Source of the DNA: Rhodoferax fermentans
GTDB lineage: Bacteria; Pseudomonadota; Gammaproteobacteria; Burkholderiales; Burkholderiaceae_C
Assembly: GCF_002017865.1 (NCBI RefSeq)
Contig: NZ_MTJN01000002.1
Span: 3,410,001-3,474,000, forward strand
DNA length: 64,000 bases
Direction: 5' to 3'
Of the stretch, positions 26,983-39,100 are shown piece after piece; position 1 is the stretch's first letter, and the number at the start of each line of letters is the position of its first letter. The translations under genes and the position numbers were made by a program. The notes beneath the pieces were generated by a model, which was given only the letters and a program-made list of their open reading frames with translations, did no database searches and was not told the DNA's origin.

Positions 26983-27306
26983 TCAGTGGCTGGCGGCGCC
27001 GATCACGCCGTACTCCACCGGCACCTTGGTGTAGAACAGGCGGACGTTTTCCTGCGCCAGCAGCGCAAACAGCGCGCTGACCTCAAGCTCAGACAGGGCA
27101 AAGGTGACCTCGACCGGCTGGTCAGCCAGCTCAAAAAAATGGGCCGAGTGCAGGCGCTTGTCATGGCCCAGGCCTTCCGACGCAGCCAGCACGGTGCCAC
27201 CGGCAATGCCCAGATCACGCGCTGCCTTGATCAGCCAGTCGGCCAGCGGCAAGCCGTGGTTGCGGCGGTCCTGCTAGGTGAAGAATGTGACTTGGTAACC
27301 GTTCAT
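26983..27306 (-). pseudogene. DUF190 protein gene with premature amber stop
   Basis: From ATG 27306 the reverse strand reads MNGYQVTFFT, then TAG (27276-27274), then QDRRNHGLPLADWLIKAARDLGIAGGTVL and onward to a normal end. The joined product has the length and content of DUF190 proteins (about 105 residues), which start this way and often sit beside crcB. One C-to-T change of a CAG would give the TAG. Either the gene is broken, or the protein restarts at TTG 27252 and lacks its first strand. The stop is not a frameshift: both sides are in the same frame. Confidence 0.7.
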
Positions 27307-27333
27307 CAGAAACTCCCCGGTAGATGGCAGGCC

Positions 27334-27720
27334 TCAGGTCAGTGCCGCCACCGTGGCCATGCCCAGGAAGGTCATGGCCAGTGAACCCAGCACATGGGTG
27401 CTGATCGTGGCAAAAGCCCAGAACAGGTTGCCCTGCTGCAACTGTGTCACCACCTCGGCAGAAAAGGTCGAAAACGTCGTCAGCCCGCCCAGAAAGCCGG
27501 TGATCACCAGCAATCGCCATTGTGGTGAGAGCTCGGTGTGCAGCGCAAAGTAGGACAGGGCCACCCCAATCAGATAGCCCCCCACCAAGTTGGCCACCAG
27601 GGTCCCCGGTGGCAAGGACGGCCACAGGCTGTTGAGCCGGGTGCTGATCAGCCAGCGCAGCACCGCGCCGAATGCCGCGCCCAGACCGATCGGAAGAATT
27701 GACGTCATCAACACAGCCAC
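27334..27720 (-). CDS. crcB: CrcB/Fluc fluoride exporter
   Basis: A 128-residue protein with four membrane helices and the CrcB signatures [25 protein letters not shown] and [13 protein letters not shown]. Fluc channels are antiparallel dimers that export fluoride. The start is probably GTG 27720; ATG 27708 is an alternative. The DUF190 remnant lies 27 bases downstream on the same strand. I looked for a fluoride riboswitch upstream and did not see one. Confidence 0.93.
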   Translation of the reverse strand: MAVLMTSILPIGLGAAFGAVLRWLISTRLNSLWPSLPPGTLVANLVGGYLIGVALSYFALHTELSPQWRLLVITGFLGGLTTFSTFSAEVVTQLQQGNLFWAFATISTHVLGSLAMTFLGMATVAALT

Positions 27721-27978
27721 CCCATGAGCCCCCTAAAAGCCGCCCATCTTACCTGCGGCCAAGCCTTGCGCCGGTGCGCCCAGTTCTGGTATGGTAGATG
27801 GGTGTGTGACACCAATCCGTCACGAGATGTTGGGACCGATGGCGCAGCACATTGATCGACACATGACACGGTTGAGTTACATTCCTACCAAGGGATCATC
27901 ACACCCGCGAAGAGGTTGGATCATGAGATTTACATACCAGCAACCCACGTTGTATGGTCCAGGATAGGCAAAATTTCT
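27721..27978. other. Intergenic region between crcB and chemoreceptor gene
   Basis: About 258 bases separating divergent genes. The only structure I note is GTGAC-N8-GTCAC (27806-27823), a possible regulator half-site pair. No RNA gene or clear promoter is recognisable by eye. Confidence 0.4.
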
Positions 27979-29604
27979 ATGTCAACGACAAATACAAACT
28001 CCTTAGGTTCATTACGTTTATCTCATCGCATGATGCTGGCCTTCGGGCTGATTCTGCTGATCCTGCTGTTTCTGACGGGAATCGCCATGCAGCGAGTCCA
28101 GACGATGAGCAGCGCACTGGACGCGGCGGCGGGCACAGGTGCACAACGTAGCCAGGCTGTCAGGGGTATTGAGCGCAGTGTCAGTAATTACGGCACCACA
28201 CTGCGCATGATTGGCACCTCGATGGAGAACGCCAACGCCAAAGGGCACGCGCAGCTGACCGGCATTCACAAGAGCTTCAGCGAGAGCGCCACCAAGGCGC
28301 GCGCGATGATCTCCGACCCGGCAGGTATTGCCTTGATTGACGACGTTGAAAAACGCAGTGCCGCTGTGCAGGAACTGCTGAAACTCGCCGCCCAGGAAGG
28401 TGGGGACCGTGGCCCGGATGCGGTTGGTTTTAATGTCCGTCTGATGTTCATCTCCGAATTGCCCAAGTGGACCGGCCTGCTCGAAGAATGGAAAGTCAGC
28501 TCCGAACGACTGACCGCCTGGGACGAAGAGCAAAGTCTCTTGACCGCCCAGAGTTCTGCCGGTCTGAGCACCTCCACCCACCTGATTTTGTTGACCGGTG
28601 CGGCCATTGCGCTGGTGCTCGCTGCCAGCCTGGGCTGGTGGATCACCCACAATGTCACACAAGGTGTGGAACAGGCGGTGCAAGCTGCCAGACGCATGGC
28701 CGACCACGACCTGTCTGAGCCGGTGGTTTCAGGGCGTCGTGACGAAATCGGGCAATTGCTGATGGCGCTGGAGGATTTGCGTGTGAAGCAGGGTGAGCTG
28801 GCCTTTGACGTGGTGCAAAGCTCGCGCTCCATCATGCAAGGCGCCAATGAAATCTCCCAGGGCAGCACACAACTGGGTTCACGCACCGAAGACACCGCCA
28901 GCAATTTGCAGCGCGCCGCCCATGCCATGCGGACCTTGGTGGCCTCGGTCGAACAGACCACAGAATCTGCCCGCAACGCCAATCGGCTTGCCGACTCGGC
29001 CCGCAACGATGCGGCACAAGGTGAACAGGTGGTCTCGGGGGCGGTTGCCATCATGGCCAGTGTGAATGCCGCTTCGCGTCAAATCGCCGAAATCATCGGC
29101 CTGATCGATGGCGTCTCGTTCCAGACCAACATCTTGGCGCTCAATGCGGCGGTAGAAGCCGCGCGGGCGGGTGAACAAGGACGCGGTTTTGCGGTGGTGG
29201 CCACCGAAGTGCGCCAACTCGCCAGCCGCAGTGCGGTGGCCGCCAAAGACATCCGGGCTTTGATCCAGGACTCTCAGGCCAAGGTGGAGCAAGGCTCACA
29301 ACAGGTGGTCATCGCCGGTGATTCCACCCACAAGATCAGTGAATCCATCGGCCAGGTGTCTCAGATGATGGGCGTGATCCACCACGATGCGGCCACCCAG
29401 CTGCAAACCATCACGGAAACCCGTGAAGCCATGCAAGGGCTGGAGGATCTGGCTCAGCAAAACGCTGCCATGGCCGAAGAAGCCAGCGCTGCGGCGATTT
29501 CACTCACTGAGCAGGCCACCCGTCTGTTGGCTCTGGTTGAGAAATACAAGCTGCCTCCCATGACACATGCCAGCAGCCTGGATGTCCCCAGGATTGCCTA
29601 CTGA
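27979..29604 (+). CDS. Methyl-accepting chemotaxis protein
   Basis: A 541-residue chemoreceptor. The first membrane helix is at about 20-38 ([17 protein letters not shown]). A periplasmic helical ligand region of about 155 residues follows, then a second helix at about 195-217, a HAMP linker and a long signalling coiled coil. The hairpin tip is recognisable as [44 protein letters not shown]. There is no C-terminal NWETF pentapeptide for CheR docking. The open frame reaches back to 27916, but ATG 27979 gives a normal receptor N-terminus. The ligand is unknown. Confidence 0.92.
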   Translation: MSTTNTNSLGSLRLSHRMMLAFGLILLILLFLTGIAMQRVQTMSSALDAAAGTGAQRSQAVRGIERSVSNYGTTLRMIGTSMENANAKGHAQLTGIHKSFSESATKARAMISDPAGIALIDDVEKRSAAVQELLKLAAQEGGDRGPDAVGFNVRLMFISELPKWTGLLEEWKVSSERLTAWDEEQSLLTAQSSAGLSTSTHLILLTGAAIALVLAASLGWWITHNVTQGVEQAVQAARRMADHDLSEPVVSGRRDEIGQLLMALEDLRVKQGELAFDVVQSSRSIMQGANEISQGSTQLGSRTEDTASNLQRAAHAMRTLVASVEQTTESARNANRLADSARNDAAQGEQVVSGAVAIMASVNAASRQIAEIIGLIDGVSFQTNILALNAAVEAARAGEQGRGFAVVATEVRQLASRSAVAAKDIRALIQDSQAKVEQGSQQVVIAGDSTHKISESIGQVSQMMGVIHHDAATQLQTITETREAMQGLEDLAQQNAAMAEEASAAAISLTEQATRLLALVEKYKLPPMTHASSLDVPRIAY

Positions 29605-29742
29605 CAGTCAGACTGTGTTGCGCGCCGTGCTTGTGCTCGGCGTGCCGACAAAGCAGACTAAGAAAGAGGTCTGACAGCTAGAGAATCTCCTGACAAGGAC
29701 GTCCTGACGGCGACACAGGCGTCAGACACACGGGATGGCACC

Positions 29743-30648
29743 ATGTTCCACTTTTTACCTGCCCCGCTGATTGGTATCTTGGCCAGCATCCTGATGCTGC
29801 TCAACATCCTGTTCTGGGTGCCCATCTTGCTGGGCGCCTCCGTCATCAAACTGCTGCTGCCCTTCAAGGCCGTACGTCTGCTGATTGACCCGATGCTGTT
29901 GCGTATTGCCGAGGCCTGGATTGCCGGTAACAGCGCCTGGATGCGTCTGACGCAAAAACTCGACTGGCAGGTCAGCGGCATCCAGGATGTGAGCCCGCGC
30001 CAGTGGTACCTGGTGGTGTGTAACCACCAGAGCTGGGTCGATATTCTGGTGCTGCAGCATGTGCTGAACCGGCGTATTCCGCTGCTCAAATTTTTCCTCA
30101 AAAAAGAGCTGATCTGGGTGCCCATCATGGGCCTGGCCTGGTGGGCGCTGGAGTTTCCGTTCATGCGCCGTCACAGCGAGGCCTATCTGAAACAACACCC
30201 TGAAGCCCGTGGCAAGGATGCGGCCACCACCCGCAAAGCCTGCGAGAAATACGCGCTGGTGCCCACCTGCGTGATGAATTTTCTGGAAGGCACCCGTTTC
30301 ACACCCGCCAAACAGCAGCGCCAGAAATCACCCTACCAACACCTGCTCAAGCCCAAGGCTGGGGGTGTGACCCTGGCACTGGACGCCATGGGTGAAAAAT
30401 TTGGCGCGGTGCTTGACATCACCATCGTCTACCCACAGGGCCGCCCAACGTTCACCCAGTTCCTGATGGGGCGCGTGAGCCGGGTGGTGGTGCAGGCGCG
30501 CACCCTGCCCGTGCCTGAGGCCCCCCCCGCACCGGGACAAAACCACGAGCAGGCGTTGCGCGAGACCGTTCAGCAGTGGGTCAACCAGCTCTGGGCCGAC
30601 AAAGACGCGCTGATCTCCCGCATCAATGCGAACAAAAACACGCTCTAG
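29743..30648 (+). CDS. PlsC-like acyltransferase (YihG type)
   Basis: A 301-residue membrane acyltransferase of the lysophosphatidate/1-acylglycerol-3-phosphate type. The catalytic NHx4D motif is N94-H95-QSWVD100, and the substrate-binding EGTR is residues 182-185. An N-terminal hydrophobic hairpin (about 5-35) anchors it. The long insert between motifs (RRHSEAYLKQHPEARGKDAATTRKACEKY) is typical of the YihG branch rather than housekeeping PlsC. It most likely acylates a lysophospholipid, but the exact substrate is not readable. Confidence 0.87.
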   Translation: MFHFLPAPLIGILASILMLLNILFWVPILLGASVIKLLLPFKAVRLLIDPMLLRIAEAWIAGNSAWMRLTQKLDWQVSGIQDVSPRQWYLVVCNHQSWVDILVLQHVLNRRIPLLKFFLKKELIWVPIMGLAWWALEFPFMRRHSEAYLKQHPEARGKDAATTRKACEKYALVPTCVMNFLEGTRFTPAKQQRQKSPYQHLLKPKAGGVTLALDAMGEKFGAVLDITIVYPQGRPTFTQFLMGRVSRVVVQARTLPVPEAPPAPGQNHEQALRETVQQWVNQLWADKDALISRINANKNTL

Positions 30649-30705
30649 CCCATAAAAAAACCTGCACAATGTGCTGCTATTAATGTAGCAACCTGGTTCC
30701 CGCGC

Positions 30706-30984
30706 ATGAACGACCTGGCCTTGTCACCCCATTTTCTGGACTTCATCCTCGTCTTCACGGTCGTGGAGTTTGTTGTGCTCGGACTGATGCACCAGCGCAG
30801 TGGCCGTGGCTTGCCGTGGCTGGACCTGGGCTTGGGTCTGGTGCCCGGTTTTCTGCTGATGCTGGCCTATCGGGTATCGCAGCCGCAGTCTCTCAGTGGG
30901 CTGGTACTGATGTGTCTGGCTCTGGCTGGTTTGGCCCACGGTGCAGATTTTTATCGCCGGTACCGGGCAACCCGTCGCCCCTAA
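30706..30984 (+). CDS. Small membrane protein, unknown
   Basis: A 92-residue protein with three predicted membrane helices (about 10-28, 38-56 and 64-80) and a basic C-terminus (YRRYRATRRP). The FILVFTVVEFVVLGL start recalls small conserved hypothetical membrane proteins, but I do not recognise the family. It has its own 57-base upstream gap containing a TGCTATTAATGTAGCA inverted repeat. Confidence 0.7.
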   Translation: MNDLALSPHFLDFILVFTVVEFVVLGLMHQRSGRGLPWLDLGLGLVPGFLLMLAYRVSQPQSLSGLVLMCLALAGLAHGADFYRRYRATRRP

Positions 30985-31179
30985 GCCTGCCCTGGTCACT
31001 CACCTGTGGCCCACAACACACACCTGGCGTGCCGACCCTGGTAGCAAGCAGCGTTTTCACCTCCACGCCCAAACAGCAGATTTATCATGAAGACCGGAGG
31101 CCACGGCAGCAGCCCTCAAGGGCAGCGCCCCAACTGGCCTTCGCCGAAGTGGATCATCCATCCTGTACCGGAGGGCAAC

Positions 31180-32346
31180 ATGCGACAACGTGTCTTGCAA
31201 ACCTTCTCTCCCTGTCTGGCCCTGATCAGCCTGCTCAGCGTCGGCAACGCACTTGCACTGGAATGCGGCGGCTTCAACTTTCCAAAATGCAGTAATGCCT
31301 TGCGCCAACCGGCGCAGTTTGCAGGTGGTTTTACACCGCCAGCGCCATTTGGCGGCTTTGGCGGCGGCGCGGGCTGCCAGGACAAGATCACACACACGCC
31401 GGTGGTGCTGGTGCATGGCAATGGTGACAGTGCCATCGGCTGGGACTCGCCCGCACCGGCACGTGCAGGCAAGCCGCAGCGGCCCTCGGTGTACCAGGAA
31501 CTCAAGGCGCGGGGTTACAACGACTGCGAGGTTTTTGGCGTCACTTACCTTGACCCGGCCAAACAAGAACAGGAGTTCAGCCACACCGCGAGCAATTTCC
31601 ATCAGCCCAGCAAATATGAGGTGATCTGGCAGTTCATTGAGTCCGTGAAAGCCTACACGGGCAGCACAAAAGTCGACATCGTTGGCCACTCGCTCGGTGT
31701 GTCGATGAGTCTGGCGGCACTGGATTACCACTCCGACCCCGAGTACGGCAAAAACGACAAGGCCTGGGCGTCGGTTCGACGTTTCATCAACATTGCTGGC
31801 GGCATCCATGGCTTGAACTCCTGCATCTGGGGTATCTACGCCGCATCCACCTGCCAAGCCGAGCGCAGCGGCCAGGCAGGTGCTTTTTACGAGTTTGGTT
31901 TCTACCCAGATTTTCCTTGGTGGGGTGGCCGCAACCGCTGGACGGCGGTCCAGGGTGAGCACAGCCTGCGACACGCACCACAGCGACACCCCGACGTCAG
32001 TTTCTACACCATCAGCGCTGGCCCACAGGACGACATCCACTGCCCGCTGACACTGCCCTCCTTTGTGGCACCCGTGAAATGCACCAGCGGTCCTTTGTTT
32101 GAGGCGTCAAGCAATGTGCGGGCTCAGCTCAATCTGGGTGCCGATCCTGCGGCCCCCCCACCCTCGTGGGTCGACTCGGTCGACCAGGACATCAAACAAC
32201 TGGTCCCGCGCGATCTGGGCGGCATCGGCCACTTTGGCGCGCGCAACTACGCAGGCCCAATCATCACGCAGATGCTCAGCACCGACTGCAAAGGCTCAGC
32301 ATGCAAGGGCAACTATGTCGGCAAAGTCCGGGTGGCCAAGCCCTGA
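31180..32346 (+). CDS. Secreted PhaZ7-like polyhydroxybutyrate depolymerase
   Basis: A 388-residue alpha/beta hydrolase with a signal peptide (about 1-27, MRQRVLQTFS to GNALA). It resembles PhaZ7 of Paucimonas lemoignei, an extracellular depolymerase of amorphous PHB. Shared segments from memory are FAGGF-GGFGGG, VHGNGDSAI, ELKARGYNDCEVFGVTYL, VKAYTG, VDIVGHSLGVSMSLAAL, FINIAGGI and GIGHF. The probable catalytic triad is Ser171 (GHSLG), Asp285 (SAGPQDD) and His351. GGAGGG at 31170-31175 fixes ATG 31180; the upstream extension to 31087 is not signal-like. Substrate is inferred from similarity. Confidence 0.85.
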   Translation: MRQRVLQTFSPCLALISLLSVGNALALECGGFNFPKCSNALRQPAQFAGGFTPPAPFGGFGGGAGCQDKITHTPVVLVHGNGDSAIGWDSPAPARAGKPQRPSVYQELKARGYNDCEVFGVTYLDPAKQEQEFSHTASNFHQPSKYEVIWQFIESVKAYTGSTKVDIVGHSLGVSMSLAALDYHSDPEYGKNDKAWASVRRFINIAGGIHGLNSCIWGIYAASTCQAERSGQAGAFYEFGFYPDFPWWGGRNRWTAVQGEHSLRHAPQRHPDVSFYTISAGPQDDIHCPLTLPSFVAPVKCTSGPLFEASSNVRAQLNLGADPAAPPPSWVDSVDQDIKQLVPRDLGGIGHFGARNYAGPIITQMLSTDCKGSACKGNYVGKVRVAKP

Positions 32347-32364
32347 CGCGCCAGCAGTCGAAGT

Positions 32365-32943
32365 TCAGCGCTGATGCTTGAACATCTTGGCCCTGAAACT
32401 CTCGGGAATACCCATGCTTCGGGGCCCGGGAAGCAGCTCAAAGTTGTCGCCCGCCTGCAGGCTGCCCGGCTCTTGCACCGCCAAATAAAAACCGCAGAAA
32501 CCGTTCTGCGCCATGGTTTTGGCGGCGGTGTTGAAGCCCATGGCCGCGTTGAACTTGTAACAGGGCTCGCGTGGTTTGGTCACACGCAGCACACAGTTGG
32601 CAAACAACAGCAGATCACCGACCCACACATCAGACTCCAGCAGACCTGAGAGCGTCAGGTTTTCACCCATGCTGCCCCACGGCAAAGTCTCATCAATCCC
32701 GGTGAGCCCCGCCGCCTGGCGTGCAGCCTGCCACAGCGGGTAATGCTCTGACGGGTAGGCATACACCGCCTTGTCGAGCCCGCCGTGCACCGACAAGTCG
32801 GCCTGCTCATCACCCGACACACCCAATGGCAACACCGGCAGCGGGCCCGCCACGGGTTGTTTGTGGATCGCCGTCATCACGGCACGGCCGTTGATCAAGA
32901 CGCGCCGGGCGCTGCCGGTCTGGAGGCTGATGACTTGGGGCAT
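32365..32943 (-). CDS. MOSC-domain protein (YiiM-like)
   Basis: A 192-residue MOSC domain protein. It has GVSGDEQADLSVHGGLDKAVYAYPSEHY and SMGENLTLSGL, and a conserved cysteine in TKPREPCYKF. MOSC proteins bind sulfur carried by molybdenum-cofactor enzymes; YiiM types act in reduction of N-hydroxylated compounds. The frame is open to 33054, but ATG 32943 (MPQVISLQTG) begins the family-like region. It is convergent with the PhaZ7-like gene. Confidence 0.87.
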   Translation of the reverse strand: MPQVISLQTGSARRVLINGRAVMTAIHKQPVAGPLPVLPLGVSGDEQADLSVHGGLDKAVYAYPSEHYPLWQAARQAAGLTGIDETLPWGSMGENLTLSGLLESDVWVGDLLLFANCVLRVTKPREPCYKFNAAMGFNTAAKTMAQNGFCGFYLAVQEPGSLQAGDNFELLPGPRSMGIPESFRAKMFKHQR

Positions 32944-33052
32944 GTTGAGGCTGGATGCAAAAAAGAGGTGTGGAACCCGCCATGATGGCAGGCCCATGCT
33001 GCGGCGGTTCAATCGCCGACAATTGTGACCCATCCCACCCCCTTGCCTGACC

Positions 33053-34003
33053 ATGCTAGCTCTCCTCCTGCGTGCGCTTTACCTGTTTCAACTGCTGTGT
33101 GGTGCCGTGCTGGGCAGCTGGCTGGCCATCGAGGCGACACAGCAAAGCGGTGGCGCCTTGTCCCTGATTTTGCTGCCCTTGACCATGCTGTGCCTGCCTT
33201 TGCTGCTACAGTTTTTGGTAATCCTGACCTCCCTCATCCAGTCGCGTACAGGGGGGCCAGCGGCACTGTGGTGGCGGGTGTTGTGGGCCGAATACATCTC
33301 CGCGGTGCTGGTGTTTATGCTGCGCCAGCCTTGGCCACGCCGCCCCAACGGTGTGCAGATGCCGTTGGCCACGCCCCCTGGCGAACTAGGCGCTGGCGCC
33401 GTGCCCGTGGTGCTGGTGCATGGTTACCTGTGTAACCACCGCGTCTGGGATGACATGACACTGGCCTTGCGCCAGGCCGGGCATCCGGTGCTGGCGGTGG
33501 ACCTGGAGCCGCTGTTTGGTTCCATCGATGGCTACGCAGCGGTGATTGAGGCTGCAGTCCAGCGTCTGCAGGCCGAGACCGGTGCACCACAGGTGGCGCT
33601 GGTGGGCCACAGCATGGGCGGGTTGGCCATCCGGGCCTGGCTGCGCACCCAGAACACAGCGCAGCTGGGCCGTGCGGCGCGTATCCTCACACTGGGCACA
33701 CCACACCAGGGCACACGTATACCGCAGCCGGTGGCCACCCCCAACGGGGTGCAGATGCACTGGCACAGCCCCTGGATTCAAGCCCTGCAAACCAGCGAGG
33801 GGGCTGCGCAACACGCGCTGATGCACATTGCCTTAAACCTCAACGACAACATCTGTTTTCCACAAGCCGCGCAGGTGCTGCCCGGCGTGGCAGTCACTGA
33901 GTTTCATGGCATCGGCCACCTGGAAATGTGCCGCCACCCGCGCGTGATCGACTGGACCTGCAAGCAGCTGAGCAAGCAGACGCTCGAGGGAGTGACAGCG
34001 TGA
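33053..34003 (+). CDS. Membrane-anchored alpha/beta hydrolase (lipase-like)
   Basis: A 316-residue protein with two to three N-terminal membrane helices (about 1-60) and then an alpha/beta hydrolase domain. VVLVHGYLCNHRVWDDM holds the oxyanion-hole HG, GHS187MGG is the nucleophile elbow, and LTLGTPHQGTRIP is typical of triacylglycerol lipase-like esterases. The likely acid is in the LNDNICFP region and the catalytic His is in FHGIGHLEMCRHP. It probably works at the membrane; the substrate is unknown. It precedes chrA by 5 bases. Confidence 0.82.
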   Translation: MLALLLRALYLFQLLCGAVLGSWLAIEATQQSGGALSLILLPLTMLCLPLLLQFLVILTSLIQSRTGGPAALWWRVLWAEYISAVLVFMLRQPWPRRPNGVQMPLATPPGELGAGAVPVVLVHGYLCNHRVWDDMTLALRQAGHPVLAVDLEPLFGSIDGYAAVIEAAVQRLQAETGAPQVALVGHSMGGLAIRAWLRTQNTAQLGRAARILTLGTPHQGTRIPQPVATPNGVQMHWHSPWIQALQTSEGAAQHALMHIALNLNDNICFPQAAQVLPGVAVTEFHGIGHLEMCRHPRVIDWTCKQLSKQTLEGVTA

Positions 34004-34008
34004 GGGGC

Positions 34009-34677
34009 ATGACCAACTATTCGGACATGAAGGACGGCGACCTCGCCCTGCTGGGCCGCTCGCGCCCGCTGTCCCTGAGCCAGCTGTTCTGGGCCTTCAC
34101 CTGGTTGTCATTACAAGGTTTTGGTGGTGTGCTGGCGGTGGTACAGCGTGAACTGGTGGACAAACGGCGCTGGTTGAGCCGCGAGGAGTTTGTCGAGGAA
34201 TGGGCGGTGGCCCAGGTGCTGCCCGGTGCCAATGTGGTCAATCTGTCGCTGATGCTCGGTGACCGTTATTTTGGCTGGCGCGGCGGGCTGACGGCCCTGG
34301 CCGGGCTGCTGTGTTTTCCGCTGCTGATTGTGCTGGTGGTGGCGGTGGTGTTTGCCGGTGTCTCAGACCTGCCCCAGGTGCAAGGAGCGCTACGTGGCAT
34401 GAGTGCGGTGGCTGCCGGCATGATCGCCGCCGTGGGCCTGAAGCTGCTGCCGTCTTTGAAGACAAATGTGCTTCCAGCCCTTATGCAATACGGGGTAATA
34501 GCTCTTACTTTTGTAGCCATTGCGGTGCTGCGGATGCGCCTGATCTGGGTGCTGCTGTTACTCGGTGGCCTGGGCGCGCTGTGGGCATACCGGTTGCTTG
34601 CCCGACCCCGCCCAGCCCAGACCAAACCCGACCCGGACTCTGGCTCCGAGCCCGCCAAGACGGGAGACACAGCATGA
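34009..34677 (+). CDS. chrA: Chromate transporter, N-terminal half (CHR domain)
   Basis: A 222-residue single-domain CHR protein with the motifs FGGVLAVVQRELVDKRRWLSREEFVEEWAVAQVLPGANVVNLSLMLG. Single-domain CHR proteins normally occur as adjacent pairs, as here with the next gene. ATG 34009 follows GAGGGG; another ATG is at 34027. The fifth hydrophobic segment (around residues 152-170) is encoded by a copy of the dispersed repeat. The C-terminal tail is polar. Whether chromate is the real substrate is not certain for such pairs. Confidence 0.88.
   Translation: MTNYSDMKDGDLALLGRSRPLSLSQLFWAFTWLSLQGFGGVLAVVQRELVDKRRWLSREEFVEEWAVAQVLPGANVVNLSLMLGDRYFGWRGGLTALAGLLCFPLLIVLVVAVVFAGVSDLPQVQGALRGMSAVAAGMIAAVGLKLLPSLKTNVLPALMQYGVIALTFVAIAVLRMRLIWVLLLLGGLGALWAYRLLARPRPAQTKPDPDSGSEPAKTGDTA
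34463..34516 (+). repeat. Dispersed palindromic repeat, copy inside chrA
   Basis: CAAATGTGCTTCCAGCCCTT, then ATGCAATACGGGGTAATAGC and TCTTACTTTTGTAG, align with the repeat consensus with few gaps. In frame it encodes about NVLPALMQYGVIALTFVA, a membrane segment whose length fits the family, so native sequence seems replaced rather than interrupted. Confidence 0.55.
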
Positions 34678-35270
34678 ATATCACCCTGACGGCGGCCGAC
34701 TGGTTGCTGCTGCTGACCCATTTTTTGTCACTCTCGCTGCTGGCCATTGGGGGGGCCGTCAGCACCCTGCCCGACATGCACCGCATGCTGGTGAATGACC
34801 AGCGCTGGTTGCTCGACAGCCAGTTCAACGCCTCGGTGGCGCTGGCGCAGGCCGCGCCCGGCCCGAACGTGTTGTTTGTAGCGCTGCTGGGCTGGAACGT
34901 GGGGCTCAACGCCAGTGGTGCCATTGCGGGCAGCCCGCTGGCCTGGGCCTATGGCCTGGTCGGTATGGCGCTGGCCATGCTGGGGGTTCTGCTGCCCAGC
35001 ACCACACTCACGCTGATGGCCTCGCGCTGGGCCCACCACAACCGCGATCTGCGGGCGGTGCGGGCGTTTAAACAAGGCATGGCGCCGGTGGTGGTGGGGC
35101 TGCTGCTGGCCACTGGCGCGATCCTGGCCCTGAACCCGGGCAACACGCCAGACCATTGGCCGCTGTGGCTGTTGTCTGGCGTCTGTGCGTTGTTGGTCTG
35201 GCGCACCAAACTGCATTTGTTGTGGTTGCTGGGTGCAGGCGCCCTGCTGGGTTGGTGGGGCCTGGTCTAA
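34674..35270 (+). CDS. chrA: Chromate transporter, C-terminal half (CHR domain)
   Basis: A 198-residue second CHR protein with SLLAIGGAVSTLPDMHRMLVNDQRWL, FNASVALAQAAPGPNVLFVALLGWNVG and a hydrophobic remainder of about five helices. Its ATG overlaps the stop of the first half as ATGA, so the two halves are made together and probably form one antiparallel transporter. Confidence 0.88.
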   Translation: MNITLTAADWLLLLTHFLSLSLLAIGGAVSTLPDMHRMLVNDQRWLLDSQFNASVALAQAAPGPNVLFVALLGWNVGLNASGAIAGSPLAWAYGLVGMALAMLGVLLPSTTLTLMASRWAHHNRDLRAVRAFKQGMAPVVVGLLLATGAILALNPGNTPDHWPLWLLSGVCALLVWRTKLHLLWLLGAGALLGWWGLV

Positions 35271-35279
35271 CATCCGGCC

Positions 35280-38516
<3,237 letters not shown>

Positions 38517-38560
38517 TGCAAAACAACCCTCAAGCCCAATCAATACAAGGACACCCTGCT

Positions 38561-39028
38561 ATGAAAAAACTACTCTTATCACTCCTGCTGGGCTGCACCA
38601 CACTGGCGACCAGCGCCGAAACCATTGGTGATGTCAGCACCACCTTCAAGCTGCTCAGCCCCAACGACAAGGTGGTGGTCGATGTGTTTGATGACCCGGT
38701 GGTCGACGGTGTGTCGTGTTACCTGTCCCACGCCAAAACCGGCGGTTATGCCGGTGCGCTGGGCCTGGCTGAGGACACCTCAGATGCCGCTGTGGCCTGC
38801 CGCCAGGTTGGCCCGATCAGCTTCAAGGAGAAAGTGGACAAACAGGACGAGGTGTTCAACGCCCGCTCGTCTTTCTTGTTCAAACACGTGCGGGTGGTGC
38901 GTATGGTGGATGTCAAGCGCAACACGCTGGTCTATCTGGTGTACTCCGACAAGATCATTGACGGCAGCCCCAAAAACAGCGTCACCGCTGTGCCGGTGCC
39001 AGCCAACCAGCCGATCCCGGTTAAATAA
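38561..39028 (+). CDS. creA: CreA family periplasmic protein
   Basis: A 155-residue CreA-family protein with a signal peptide (MKKLLLSLLLGCTTLATSAE). Core motifs are TIGDVSTTFKLLSPNDKVVVDVFDDPVVDGVSCYLSHAKTGG and LVYLVYSDKIIDGSPKNS. The family is conserved, but its function is not well established. A copy of the dispersed repeat begins about 12 bases after the stop. Confidence 0.92.
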   Translation: MKKLLLSLLLGCTTLATSAETIGDVSTTFKLLSPNDKVVVDVFDDPVVDGVSCYLSHAKTGGYAGALGLAEDTSDAAVACRQVGPISFKEKVDKQDEVFNARSSFLFKHVRVVRMVDVKRNTLVYLVYSDKIIDGSPKNSVTAVPVPANQPIPVK

Positions 39029-39039
39029 TTTTTACAAGG

Positions 39040-39096
39040 AAATTGGCCGCTAGCCCTTATACAGAAAGGGCTGGTAGCTATCAATAGAGAAGTATT
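39040..39096 (+). repeat. Dispersed palindromic repeat, creA-rlmB gap
   Basis: An intergenic copy: AAATTGGCC, then the core AGCCCTTATACAGAAAGGGCT (39052-39072), then GGTAGCTATCAATAG and AAGTATT. It lies between the converging creA and rlmB stops; the hairpin could end transcripts weakly, but no T-run follows. Confidence 0.85.
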
Positions 39097-39100
39097 CTGC

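Noticed and set aside
27721..27830. Fluoride riboswitch ahead of crcB
   Set aside because: I looked for the crcB-motif pattern on the reverse strand and could not find its conserved stem and pseudoknot sequences.
30650..30700. TGCTATTAATGTAGCA palindrome as another repeat copy
   Set aside because: It lacks the GCCCTT/AAGGGC core and both arms of the family.
31087..31179. N-terminal extension of the PhaZ7-like protein
   Set aside because: GGAGGG and a clean signal peptide mark ATG 31180; the extension would bury the signal peptide.
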